Assembly: GCA_034687125.1 (NCBI GenBank) | Contig: JAQGBZ010000527.1 | Coordinates: forward strand, 1 to 35,295 | DNA from: Neelides folsomi | Taxonomy: Eukaryota > Arthropoda > Collembola > Neelipleona > Neelidae | DNA: 35,295 nucleotides | Direction: 5' to 3' | Shown here: positions 10,354 to 23,040 of the stretch, piece by piece | Layout of the letters: every line of letters begins with the position of its first letter | Position numbering within the stretch: the stretch's first letter is position 1 | The notes under the pieces: model-generated | Database searches by the model: none | Told to the model about the DNA's origin: nothing | Seen by the model: only the letters and a program-made list of their open reading frames with translations | Translations under genes and position numbers: made by a program

Positions 10354-13300
10354 ATGTGGGGTGGGGACGAAAAAAGAAGAAAAAGAAATAAAATTAATTA
10401 TTCTTCATTTAGAAAATTCTCTATTGATTTGAATCAAGTTCTTCTATCTCTCATTTTATTTAATTTGTCGGGAATCCTGGTAGAATGTGGACATTTAGAC
10501 GAAGGAATTTTAGTTGGGAAATCGAATCAAGTTGAGATCGAAGTTGACGGAGATTTCGAACACGTTGTTGAGTCCATTGAAGGCGAAGTGGAAACGGTAG
10601 TTTTGGAGAGGAACAAAAAAGAACGAGATGATCTTTTTTCCTCTACGTCCAAACTAAAAGATCTTTTTGCAAATGAACTCCAAATTGTTCAACTACTCGA
10701 CACTTTTGCAGACTACACCATTGAAAAAGCAAAAGTTGTAAAATCGTAAGAAAATTTTTGATTTATTTACAATTAAATTCTAAAATTAATTCTAATAATA
10801 AATCTTATTTAAAAAAAATTAATATTACACAGCCTTAAATTTTTTTGCATTGTTTTCGAGTTGATTTGCTACAATTATCTCTTTAATTAACGTTTACATA
10901 AATGTCTTTACGGTATCATCATAATTTGGGTTCATTAAAATTTAGTGATCATTTAAAACTAACGTTAGAACCCTATTTAAAGCATTTCATTATAAGGTTT
11001 GTTCGGTTATTCAATGAATATTTAACTCTCCTTAAATTGCAATTAGAAATAATCATCTCGTTGAAAAGACGCGGAAAATTAAACGCCTTTGAGATGAATT
11101 CAGTTAAAATGAGCTAATTGCTAAGTAACATATCTAAAAGAAGAAAAGAACAATTGTCAAATATAAAAATCTTTTTTAAATGTGCAATAAAAGCACCCAT
11201 ATTTACAATTGAAGGGATCTTGAAAGAAATGAAAGAACCCATTGGATGCAATTAGCAAAAGAGAAGAAATTGCAGTAAATTGCCCTTAATTATACCTCTA
11301 CTGGTTCTTCTCCCATTGGCCCCTTTTTACCAACAGCTTGCCAATATACTTAAATGACTTTTAACAATGAAGGTCCAATTGGGAGAAAATGTCCAAAATA
11401 CATCAAATTGCCCAAATATTTTATTAATGGGATAAAAGTATAATAATAAAATAATAATATAAAAATGAAACTAAATCTTGTGAAAAGCTTTGAAGCTAAA
11501 CGATCGTCACAAAGGAAGTTAAACGAGATGCTTAAAACCAATTTCATTTTATAAGGTTCACTGGGCCCAATGAGGATTTTTCTTTCATACAAATTTTCCC
11601 TTTCAATCCTTACAATCACCAAGTTTCAATCATTTTTTATGAATTAGTGAAACTTCATTTTTCTCGTTACATTTTATTACATGAGTTAAACTGTCTCATT
11701 GCAATTATCATATAACTACCAAGAACCATTGTAACAAAACGAAAACCCATTTTAGGCATAGGATGTTAATTTCTAATATTTTATATTCCTACTGTTGCTA
11801 AGTAACTACATGGTTATAATATTAAGTATATACTTAATGTTAGTAGTTAAATATGTAGAATTGCTTCCATGACTATTGTATTCATAGCGTCTAATTTTCT
11901 CTTGATTTAGCTATGTGGCTGCACAAAAGCGCTTATTAATGAGCGGGAAAGACAAATCTGACGTTGTTGGTCATCCTGTCAACGCCTACCTTTTAGTTCG
12001 ACGAACCACTGCAGATTTTGAAGACACGGAAATTGCGCTTCATTCAATTGCCAACTACAGTCAAAGTACGTGAATTGATTTAACTGCTTCTGTACAAAGA
12101 CCCTTCTTGGTCATCTGAGCTCATCAATCTTTTATAATTCTAATGTTTTTTCCCATTGTAAAGAATCTCTCATAAAGATTGAAAGATGTTTAGAAAAATA
12201 TTGTTTTAAGTCTTTATCCCGAGTTTCTCTTCTTTTCATTAAGAAGATGTTCCGTGTAAAGAGATAAATAATAAAAGGGATATTTGACAATCTGTCATTC
12301 ATTGAGCTAAAAGGAGAAATTGAACATTTTTAACTTCTACCGATCATTCAAAGTTTTGTTAATTGGCTTCTTAATTACAAACATCTTTTTATTCGTCCTT
12401 TTCTGACGTTATTGTTATCGAGAGAAATTAAAGTTAGCAATGGGAGGGAGATGACACGCAGTTAATTTCTTTTAACTTTGAAATACTAAAATCACAATGG
12501 CAGAATTTTAAATAATTTATATAGGATGAATATTCGATCTCACCATTAGAAGTTTCAACTGGTTTATCCTATAATATTTAAAGTTAAAATCATTATTATG
12601 GTAAATATAATTCAAGTTTATGAGTGAAATTTAATTTAATTTAGAATTAACCGCCAAAGTTTTGTGACATTGATATAATTGATCACTCTTGTCTTAATCC
12701 ATATTAAAGCGTAAAGTGGTAAGCTTGAATAAGTAAGGATTAAACGTAGTATTAATGAGTTTGATCATTATGGTTAATTATTGTCCATAATGCTCCCCAG
12801 TGTTTTGTAAAAGACAGATGGGTTAATAGCGGATTTGTTCAGTGTGAAACTGTGAAGGGAATTATTCATCATTTCTGCATTTCAATTTAGCAATTTCAAT
12901 AGAAGACGAACTTTACTATCAAAAGCATGAATATTCAAAATGACATCTGCTTACAAATAACCCTCATTAAGAGTCTTTCAACGTTTGATAAGAACTTTGT
13001 CAGTTGGATGAATAAGTGTGAGAAATAATATTTAAATGGCGTGGTGAATCGGATTAAAAAATGAGATGGCAAAAGGAGAAAACGACACATTTTTTAGATT
13101 TTTATTACAATGTGGTGTTAAATGAGTAAATTCCGCCGTTCTCATTTCCTTCAATCCACTTGGATTTCATTTACTTTAAAGACAATAAGCTTTTGGTGCG
13201 CTTATTAAAAATGGCGAGGATAAAGGGGATTAAAATGAAAAGTGGACGCGTGGAAGTAAATAAACTCAATTTGTCCTGTTTCCATTAAGTCATTTTCTCA

Positions 13301-16300
13301 TCTTCATCTCCGGCTTTGAATTTATAAGAGTTTTAAAAGAGTTTAGCAAAATGGCTTCAAGTTCTTGAATCCTCTATGCACATTTCTCGTTACCAAATTG
13401 CTCAAAGGAAAGGAAATGCAAAGTTAAAAGTTATCAGAATGGAAATGTCGAGTGGATTCTTGAGAGTGTGAATGAATCGTGTGAACGGAATCAAACTCAT
13501 CGTGCAATGAAAAAATCCTTTTGTTCTTGTGAAGATTCTCTTTCGGCTTTTCATGTCAAGAACTTCCAATTTCTCCATCGGTTCTTCACACAAACACACG
13601 ATTAATATGCAAAAAATCAACATTGGAAAAAATGACACGATTTAACAAAACTTGCTACACAATTTGGATAATATTTCAAGATTTTACATTCATAAAAATG
13701 GTTTTATTAATTATTTTCAATTTTTCATACAAATGTACTTTCGTATTCATTATATTTATATAAACTGTTCTTTTTATGAAACACGCCATTTTGAAGTTCT
13801 TTATGCTTTGTCTCACTTGGGTACATTTCAAACCGCTCAAGATTGCGTATCGATTGTTCCACTATTTAAAACTAACATAAAAGTACGTAAGAATTCACAC
13901 TTAATAATATGGATATGTATATAAATGTATGTTTACTAATGTACTTTTTTGAAAATACAGATGTATTGTCAATGTATTATTATTGTCAATACAGATGTCT
14001 GTATTGCTATATATTTGTATTACATTGTATATTTACTTTTTAAAGGTAAAAAATTTCTAAGTTGTCTTAAAAGTAATTTACAATTAGTCATTGGATCAAA
14101 ACAAAGGTGGTTCTTTATAGTCTAAATCTCCAATAGATGAAATCTTGTAAATAATGCCTATAATTTAATTGTTGGGTATAATAAGGAATGTAGGGCAATT
14201 GAAGATGGGGAGATTGATTGAACTGACGGTTCGTTGGAGGATTCAGAAGAGGAATTCTCTCATTATTATTACAAAGATCCCAATGTATTAAAAAGATAGG
14301 ATTGATAAGGGGAGAAAGGTGGTAACTTGGTAATGAGATTATTTCTTGTTCGCAATTCTCCTATCTTATTTAATTATGCTTCTGTAAGAGTCCACTCAAG
14401 GTTGTTATACTTATACTCACAGGTGAGTGTGAGGTGGCAAGGGAAATTAACTGTAAATAAATCTATATGTTTCTCTTGGCGTGTTTACGTTCCTCCTCTT
14501 CTTGAAGCTTCTTCGACCGCGACTTCACCCAATTCACCCCAATGCACAAATAAACACGTGCATTACCATCTTCAACACCCTGCTCCCACATAGACCAAAA
14601 ACTGATGTACATCGATGCGCTTTATTTTCTTTGAACCTTCAATTACGATTTTGAACATTATTTAAATATTGAACCATGTACTATAATTTAATTTACGGGA
14701 AATGACTCACTTAATATTTCAATATGAAAATCTTCACTTTCTGTCGATTAAATTCTACATAAGTATTCTGTATTAAATCGACAGGTTTCTATTAAAATAT
14801 TTCATTTCAACTTTCCCAAAAAATTGAAAATCAGCCGTCAGATAGGAAATTCCAACTGTGTGTTTAATGATGAAGGGAAATTTATCCGTGGTTCTTTTTC
14901 TGAGTCTCTTTGAATTTTGACTCAAAGGAGGAATTGAATGAAGTCCATCAATAACTTCGGGAGGTTGAATGCCACCATTGTTGTGGAGATAAAAGAGACT
15001 CCGAACATCATGATGTCCATTATTGCCTTTTTTACCTCTTTTTTCATTTAATGTAGGGCTAGACGTCAACACCAAATGGTCTAAATAACGCAAATGTTGT
15101 AGTTGGTAGAAAGCCATATAGGAGATAATGTTGTAAATGGTATGAACCGTGTTCCACTCATTTCCAACGTCTCCTTACAGTTTGTTCTCTACGAGGTTTT
15201 AAAATTCCCGTTAAGACATTTATGAATCACGAGAGCTCTTCGCTTCCCTAATTTCAACTCCATGAACTCAACTCAAATCCCATGCGGAGTCCCACGAGGA
15301 TCCGCAAAATCCTTAAAACTAAATCATGCCAATTTGAACAAAAGCCCACTTGAATCAAAATGCAAAAAATAATCTAATTTGCAAATCCTCCAATGGTTCC
15401 AATTGCTCCAATCTCCAATGATGAAAATTTTAAGAGAGGGAACTTGAACAAGGTGGAGAAGAAACCTAAACGGAATTTAAATATTCAGAGCAGTAAACAT
15501 TTGTCATGTAATCTCTCCTTGTTAAATAAATTCATATGTTGAGGGGGCAGTCAGCTCAGATTCTCTAACTATCTCAAATTACGAGTTCATAAATCCATGA
15601 CATTCCCATATAACCCAGGTTGGTCTTGAGCACCTGGATGAAGAAACTTGAACAAATCTGTTTAAACTGTTATTTAAATGCAAATTCCAAATTACACGCT
15701 TTGGAAAATTCACAAATTGCAATGACAAAAACGAGGGTATAAATATTAAACAGTTTTAAACGAGATGATCAGTTTACAATAAACATTTGCATAAAGTAAA
15801 CAGTTTGTTAGCATCATTTGGTTAAACTACTACCAGAAGCAGAATGAATTCATTTCGCAGTTTAAATAATTGAAATTGATGAATTGAGTAAATAAGTAAT
15901 TAAATGATTTTTTTTTATTCATCTTCAGGTGTTTACAATTGGATTGAAGCCTTTCGTGAAGGGAATAATTTTCCTCAAATGGATGATTTAAATGGAGCTG
16001 CAGCGGCGCTTGTTCGTCTCCAAGACACTTACCAACTCGACATGCTCAATCTCGCTAAAGGAAACATTTTACCTCCACATGGGAACAACAATAACAATGA
16101 AATTCAGAAGAAAATTAAAGGTAGGACCTTTTTTGCTATTTGGTCATATAGCACGACCAGTGTTATCTTTATACAACAATTCATCTTAATGTTAGTTAGA
16201 CTTCTTTCATTGTTGATAACGCTTGTGCTGATTCTTTAACGGCCTCTTCACATGTCTGTCGCTATTTTTATTATCTTGTCAATTTTTTCCATCATGTAAT

Positions 16301-19300
16301 GTATCTCTGGTCTGACGCGACTAATTTGGTTCCTTGTCGCGTATAAAAATTAAATGAATTTCCTATACTTACTAATTATTCTTACATTGTAAATGGAAAT
16401 AAATTTTTCATAACTTTCTCTTCGTCTGTCTGTCTATATCTGTACCAAAATGTCTTTTTGCCATAGGCTTTGTGCAAATGCATCTCAAATTAGATACATT
16501 TCACAATTTTACGCTATTTAATGTCTCTATGACAATTAACTATATGATGATACAACAACTGCAATTAAAGGTTGAATTGTTTCACGGGCAATTACTTATA
16601 TTACTTAAGTGTGAACATGTATGGGTTATTCTTGTACAATTTTTAATGAACCAATCTTGCTTTATTCAACATTAATTACCTATGCTACATTTTTAGATAT
16701 ATTAGGTACATATGGTACAGGAAAGGAAGTATTAAAGTGTTCTCAACTTTTAAAAATCTTTCTTAAAATTATAATATAAGTATTAATGAATTAAAATTAA
16801 TTAACTGGGTTTTTATTATTATAACTGCGATTTGTTTTTTAAGGTTTTTCAAGCACTGAAAGCTTATCCGCTCGTGATTTGATGTTCCTTGGCAAACATT
16901 CATTTGGACTTGGATTTTACGATCGGGCAATTGAATGGCTTTCAACAGCGGAAGTCGCAGCCAATGCAGAACAAAATTCTTCGGCTCTCATCAGTGAAAT
17001 TCAACCTTCGTTACAAGCAGCAATTGAAGTGGTCAGTTGAATCAAACTTTCATTAACCATTGACTTTAACCACCTTAAACAAGTTAATAATGTTCAAATG
17101 TTAGAAAATTATTCAAATCAAATTTTTTGTAGTTTATTTAACGAGATAAACAATGAGTAATTTTTGCAGCTTCCTCTATTTGCCAATAGTACAAGTATTG
17201 AAATGTTTTGAATGAGCAAATTGGAATGAAGAATCATTATTATTAATTATGAACTGACGAAGATGTATAAATTCCATGTATTTATCATTAGCGTCTGAGA
17301 AATAGTTGGTTGTCATTCAAGAGGATTTGTAAAGGACGAATCTTAAATGTTTATTCCCCTCTCCCAAAAGGGAACAATGTAACTGAGATTTAAAACGAGA
17401 GTTGACGTTCTTCTGGTGTGTAACTCTGCGGCGAGACATCCTTTAATAATTCAACAACAATAATAATAATAAAGGGATATCCAGTCGAGCGAGAAATGAT
17501 AGGAAATGATGAAATCTCATCTCTTGTATAACTTTTCCTTTTGCCAACCTCTCCCAAACGTGGAGATGAACCAAGCCGAGTTTCCTCTATTTTTTGAACA
17601 TTTTCTATCATCGGCTTTCAATTAACTTTCGAATCAAATTCGAGACGAATCGACTAAATGTAAATGTTAAATTTCCTTGAGATCCTTCACAAATATTCTC
17701 AGCATTTCGCAACGGACGGTTCGTTGGACATTTTGCCTTTCTCAATTTTATAAGTTATTTTTGCATGAGAAATGAGAATTCGTTACCACGATTGGAAACA
17801 CTGTGAAGCGAGTTTTTATTTAAACTTATAAGTTTATAAATGTTATAAACTCATCATGTATAATTTAAAGCTAACATTAATTTTAAAAATTAATTAAAAA
17901 ATCGTGCAAAGGCGTAGTAAGAAGGAAGTGAGAAAATTTTCATTTCTTTTATGTATAGAAAAAATTGAAATTTGAAATATTAACTGCATGGATGAGATGA
18001 TGAAAATAATTATGAAATTTTTATTTTATTGTTCTTGTCTTCTTTTCTGTTTTACAGCATGACGATATTTTGGTTCGTCAAGGACCACGTGGAGTGACAT
18101 GGCGAACCAACGACACGCCTTACAATTCCGCTCTTGCCAAAGGATGGGATCAACTGGCCAAATCACATAAACACGTTTTCACACCCAAACTCCTCCAAAG
18201 ACAATCAGAGGAAGAAGAGACGGAACATTATGTTAGATTGTGCAGAGGAGAGGAATTAAGGGTAATTACATTTTCATCATAACTATCATTTCTCAAACCA
18301 TTCAATTATACAATTAGTTAATTAGTTTGTACAATTATTTAATTGAAATGAATTTATTAAATCTAAAATGAGACATATTTGTAGGATAAAGTGAAAGAAG
18401 CCAAACTTAAATGCCATTACAAATTCACTGGTTCCAGTTACTTAACAATTTCTCCACTCAAGGTATTTTCAATTTAATTTACCCAATGGCATTCAATTTA
18501 TAACGGAAAATAGATCAGATCCAATGAATAATTGCAAAATTGAGTATGAAATTTTATGCAGATTGAAGTCCAATCCGAGGATCCTTATATTGTTGTTATT
18601 CGTGACTTTATAACTGCTAAGCAAACAGATCGACTTATTCAACTTGGAAAACCAAAGGTAAATAGGTTTTTGAATATTATAAAAATACAAAAATAATAAT
18701 TAAATAATTGCAATTAATAATACATTTATATTACCTTTACATTTAAATAAAGTATTGTTAAATGAAGTAAAGTAAAACTGAAAAATATTAAGGAAGCATA
18801 ATTTAACTGAAAGATTTCAAAGATGTTTAAAATGGGAGTATGTATGTAGTTATATAGGTCAAGACATCGGCACCACGCTGAGGGCCAAAAAGATGTCGTG
18901 AGTCAAAAGCGTATAAGTCAAAAGTGAATTCTTTTACCTTTTTCCCCATTTTGTCTTCTTTTGTCTTTCGCTCACAGTAGATAACAAAAGGATTTAAGTA
19001 GAATTAACACTTTCACACCAATTTATAGGGAACATGGCCGAACATGTCTTTATTTGGAATGGTCTATTAACCCGATAAATTAACCTTTGGATTTTGAACA
19101 AAATTAAATGCATGGACCAAATAATTTTTAATATAAAATAGTTTGGGTAATTTGAGTATTAAATTGGAAGTAAAGTAAAAGCGATTTCTTTACTAATGCC
19201 ATTAACATTAACTTAACAGCTTCACGCTTCAATGCACCAGGCTAAAAGTGGCACGGGGTTTATCAAGAGTTTGGTTCGAGTAAGTAAAAGGTAAAGTAGA

Positions 19301-20419
19301 TGTAATTGGAATATTTTTATAAAAACAACTTAACTATATATTTCTTATTTAACTTTAAACTAAATTATAATTTATGTTTTATTTAAGTATTTAGATCACA
19401 TAATTGCTTTCTATTACACTTTTAGTTAGTATTTATTATTATAGTTCTAAATGCTCAACTAAATAAATTTCCCATTATTTTAATATTACTTATAAAAATG
19501 TTAAAATTTTTAAAAATTGTCGTGTTTGCAACAGCGCTTGGATCAAAGACTGGGAAGATAGCAGTTTCCTCACAAAGGTTACAAAAAGAGTTGAGCTTGT
19601 GACGGGACTCAAAGCCTCATGTGATAAAGAAGCTGAAGATTATCAAGTAATATAGTATAACAGTAATTTTACCATTTATCAGTAATACTATACGTATTAT
19701 GTTTAATTATCTCTTATAAACATCAATATTATAATTTTTAATTAATCAATTACAGATTGCCAATTATGGACTCGGGGGTCTTTACGTTCCCCACACAGAT
19801 CATCTCATGAACAATCCAAACCCGGATGCATATACCCCATGGGAAAGATTTGTTGGGGATAGAATTGCCACCTTGATGATTTATGTAAATTAATATAATA
19901 AGATTTCCAACAATTTTATAAAATCTTAATCATTAAAATTATAAGCAATCTTATATTAAAAATAAATGAAATTTTAAAATAAAAATTTTATTTTTTCAAA
20001 CCCTTTTTTTAAATTTTAGCTTACAAACGTTGAAAGCGGAGGAGCAACGGTTTTCCCACGCGCAGGAGTTAGTCTTTGGCCGTCAAAAGGTTCTGCAGCT
20101 TTTTGGTGGAATCTTGATACTTCAGGAATTGGAGATGAAAATACCAGACATGGGGCTTGCCCAGTTTTATTTGGAGATAAATGGGGTTTAAATTAAATTT
20201 TATTGAATTTATTTATTATTTGATTTAGAATGCATGTATGATTCATGTGAAATCTATGATACTTTTATATATTATTTATTTATTTAAATAATAATTAAAT
20301 AGTAATTTATACGTCATATATATTTTTTAGTTTCCAACAAATGGATCCGAATGAATGAGCAGTTCCTAAGCGCCCCTTGCGCCCTTCATCCGCTTCTCAA
20401 GTTCAAGAGGCCATCATAG
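10354..20419 (+). CDS. P4HA: Prolyl 4-hydroxylase alpha subunit (12 exons)
   Basis: The ER enzyme that hydroxylates proline in procollagen-like chains, using Fe(II), 2-oxoglutarate, O2 and ascorbate, with protein disulfide isomerase as beta subunit. Exons 10354-10745, 11911-12065, 15929-16120, 16844-17031, 18058-18261, 18385-18462, 18562-18657, 19220-19290, 19535-19646, 19756-19884, 20020-20185 and 20331-20419 join into 623 residues; human alpha(I) has about 530. The extra length is mostly N-terminal: a basic stretch precedes a hydrophobic segment at about residues 29-43. Next come the N-terminal domain (KLKDLF, then a GHPVNAYLLVRR block), TPR-like peptide-binding helices (YDRAIEWL), and the catalytic domain with VSKSAWI, Fe ligands His509 and Asp511 (PHTDH), distal His583 (TRHGACPV) and 2-oxoglutarate Lys593. 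The His583-Lys593 spacing of ten is the family's. Intron 2 is 3.9 kb; introns 1 and 4 are about 1 kb. Confidence 0.93.
12066..15928. other. Intron 2 of the prolyl hydroxylase gene (3.9 kb)
   Basis: By far the largest intron here. It is less A+T-rich than most spacers in the window, and so carries several chance-sized open frames: 14327-14593 plus, 14773-15117 minus (114 codons), and 13623-13402 minus (73 codons from an ATG, with a hydrophobic N-terminus). I recognise none and found no transposon ends. A short run of repeated ATACAGATGT words lies at about 13960-14010. Intron enhancers are possible but not visible. Confidence 0.5.
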
Positions 20420-22209
20420 ACTTTCATCCAATCTCAGAGCCAAGACTTATTTTTAATTAACATTTTGTTGATTAACCACATTAAGAAAATAGCACAAGAT
20501 GTGTAAACACGGATTACGTTACCTAAAAATTGTAAATAATATAATTATACATTAACATTAAGTATATTTTTGTTATACCAATTAATTTAAAAAGGAAGGC
20601 CAATCGCGTGCCATTTCATATGTCGAGCCTTTAATTTTAAATCAATAAATGAATCAGATTTTAAAATTTTAATTTTATTGTGCTAAATTCAACATTCATT
20701 TTTATGAATCAAAGCTGTCCATTTAATTTACCGACATAGACCCTGACTGTATGCTTATAAATATTTAACCTAAACAAGAAAAGTTATCCCTGTTTGTTCA
20801 TATCCAGCTAAATGCTAAAAAATTGTTCATTTTTAAACTTGACACTCAAAAATTTAATATAATTAAATATTTGATCGTGATCTTAATGAGCATACAAGAT
20901 AGAAACGTATGTTAACTTAATGATATGCAAAGCATGAAACGAACATTAATTTTAATCGGCCGTTAGTTTCACGTCACACATATAAACATCATCTCTACTA
21001 AACATCCTTTCGTTTAAGGAGTTGAGTGGAAGAAGGTGATCACTTCAGGCTTCTAATTTCAAACCCATCCATTACCTATTTAGAATGTGAAGATATATGG
21101 TAATTGTTTCGGTACTTTTCATACCATCTTTTGCGTTCAACCATCAAGGACAATAAGATAAACGAAATTAATTTCAATAACCTTAACTTAATTTGGAAAC
21201 GAATTTAATTCACAAACATTATTTATCACCATCTCCTTAATCATTATTTAAACATTTACAATTTTCATTGTTTACAGATACAGATCTATGCATTTAATTG
21301 CATTCTCAATTTTTTAAGATTATAGGATTGTACTTTTTTGGATTATTACAAAATTGTAATTAAAATTAAGAAAAAAAAGTCATATGTTACAACAATATAC
21401 AATAATATACCTTAATATTGTTAGGTAGTGTAAGGTTCAAACGTTCAAAGTATGTACCTGGTTATTTTTGAAATTAGATAACAATATTAATGTGATTCAT
21501 ATCATAATTAATGTTTACCTATTGATAAACTACTCGCATAAAATGAAACATAATAGCAATACACACCTCGTGAATTTGGTGAAGTGAAGAGATAAGAGAA
21601 TATAAAGTACCTTAAATATGCAATTGATCTTCTTAAATTCCCTTTCACTTTCTAGGAGTTTACCCAAGGAAGATTTGCATTAATTATAAAAATGAGAGAT
21701 TTGTATGTAAATGAAGATGGTACCCTGGCATTGACATGTCTAGGGCCAAAATAATCCATCGCCACACGATTATTCGCTTACTAGACGTCCCTTATTAACG
21801 CATCGTTATCTCGTCAGAATGATTAAACCCCCACACCTTTGCACTATTTCCTATGTAAAATATACCCAATTTAATTGATGCAAAGCTAAAGCCCCTCTAG
21901 CTTTGATTACATCTATAAGGACTTTAGTGGAATGAGGTGAAGATTATGGGAGACGAATTTCATATAAATACTCCGACCCATTGTTTCATTGACCAAAAAG
22001 AACAAATAGTTTCAACTATTGTTAACAACTTCAATTTTACAATTAGTGCGAGAATTTTCGAAAATTGTAAGACAAATTTTTTACAAATATTATTAAATTT
22101 TTTATTTTGGATTCTTGAATTTAATAATATTCAGATACAAGGATATGTTGTATGCGATATATTGTTACATATTACAGGTAGTATAATTTTGTATAATAAT
22201 TTAGGAAAT
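20420..22209. other. Intergenic DNA and likely 5' UTR of the YSAP-repeat gene
   Basis: A 1.8-kb gap. The left part holds the 3' UTR of the prolyl hydroxylase gene. The right end probably holds an untranslated first exon and intron of the YSAP gene: a pyrimidine-poor acceptor-like TTTAG at 22200-22204 lies a few bases before the start codon. The frame of the YSAP protein stays open upstream to 21937, but that part is an A+T-rich Asn/Ile/Phe run without signal-peptide character, so I leave it out of the coding region. Confidence 0.45.
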
Positions 22210-23040
22210 ATGAAGGCCATCTTTCTTTTGTTGGCTGTTAGCGGAGTTTTTGGAGGCAACAGAGGGAACGGAGGATATTCACAATATGGATCTGACTCTG
22301 GAAACGGCGGCGGTAATAATGGAAATTTTGTTGGAAGTGGAGGTTCCGTCCCTGTGATTGTACCAAATCGTGCAGTTTCATCACACAATTTCCAACAAAG
22401 TTCATCTGGATATTCCGCCCCTCAAACTTCCTCTGGATATTCCGCACCTCAATCCTCTGGATATTCTGCTCCTCAAAGGTCATCTGGATATTCCGCACCT
22501 CAAAGTTCATACACAATCACTCGATCTGTTCCAATTCAAGAATTTCATTCTGTGTCTCAACAAAGTTCCCGAGCAGCTCCTCAATCATATTCAGCTCCTC
22601 AAACCTATTCAGCTCCAATCCGATCATATTCAGCTCCTCAAACTCAAACCTATTCAGCCCCAATTCGACAATATTCAGCTCCAGTTCGCTCGGCTGCAGT
22701 TCAAACTTACCGTTCTGCTCCAGTCCAAAACTTCCTCTCTGCCTCATCTCAAGCCTACGGTTCGGCCCCAATTCAAAATTTCCGAGCCGCACCAGTTGGA
22801 AGATATTCAGCTCCACATCCCACGTTCCGTGCAGCGCCAAGACAAATGTTTTATTCTGCACCACAAAGACAAGTTCAGAATTTTAGAACAGTCCAACATG
22901 TCCAATCCCAATCTTATGGAGCTCCACAGCGTTCTCAATCTTACAGCGCTCCACAATTTACCCAACACCAATCAGCCCAAATCAGCTCTTTCAATACTGC
23001 TCCATCTTCTCAATATGGAGCACCAAGTGGGGGTTACTAA
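22210..23040 (+). CDS. Secreted YSAP-repeat protein, cuticle- or chorion-like
   Basis: A 276-residue protein from the ATG at 22210, chosen because it opens a clear signal peptide (MKAIFLLLAVSGVFG). Next come a Gly/Asn/Ser-rich stretch at about 17-50 and then a long low-complexity region of Gln, Ser, Ala, Pro and Tyr with no Cys. I count twelve exact YSAP words, the first four as a tight GYSAPQ series, plus variants (YGSAP, YRSAP, YGAP). AAP and SAP motifs with regularly spaced Tyr are typical of structural cuticle, eggshell or silk-like proteins, where Tyr can be cross-linked; that function is inferred from composition. There is no chitin-binding R&R domain. The second plus-strand frame (22358-23077) and two antisense frames are also open, a by-product of the codon repeat. 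The longer open frame from 21937 is probably untranslated. Confidence 0.75.
   Translation: MKAIFLLLAVSGVFGGNRGNGGYSQYGSDSGNGGGNNGNFVGSGGSVPVIVPNRAVSSHNFQQSSSGYSAPQTSSGYSAPQSSGYSAPQRSSGYSAPQSSYTITRSVPIQEFHSVSQQSSRAAPQSYSAPQTYSAPIRSYSAPQTQTYSAPIRQYSAPVRSAAVQTYRSAPVQNFLSASSQAYGSAPIQNFRAAPVGRYSAPHPTFRAAPRQMFYSAPQRQVQNFRTVQHVQSQSYGAPQRSQSYSAPQFTQHQSAQISSFNTAPSSQYGAPSGGY

Noticed and set aside
14773..15117. 114-codon minus-strand frame in P4HA intron 2
   Set aside because: It has no recognisable domain, signal peptide or splice context; the intron is less A+T-rich, which lengthens chance frames.
14225..17728. A 14-base word GACGGTTCGTTGGA at about 14225 and 17715, in two P4HA introns
   Set aside because: Repeats of this length are expected by chance in 35 kb, and I found no other shared sequence around them.
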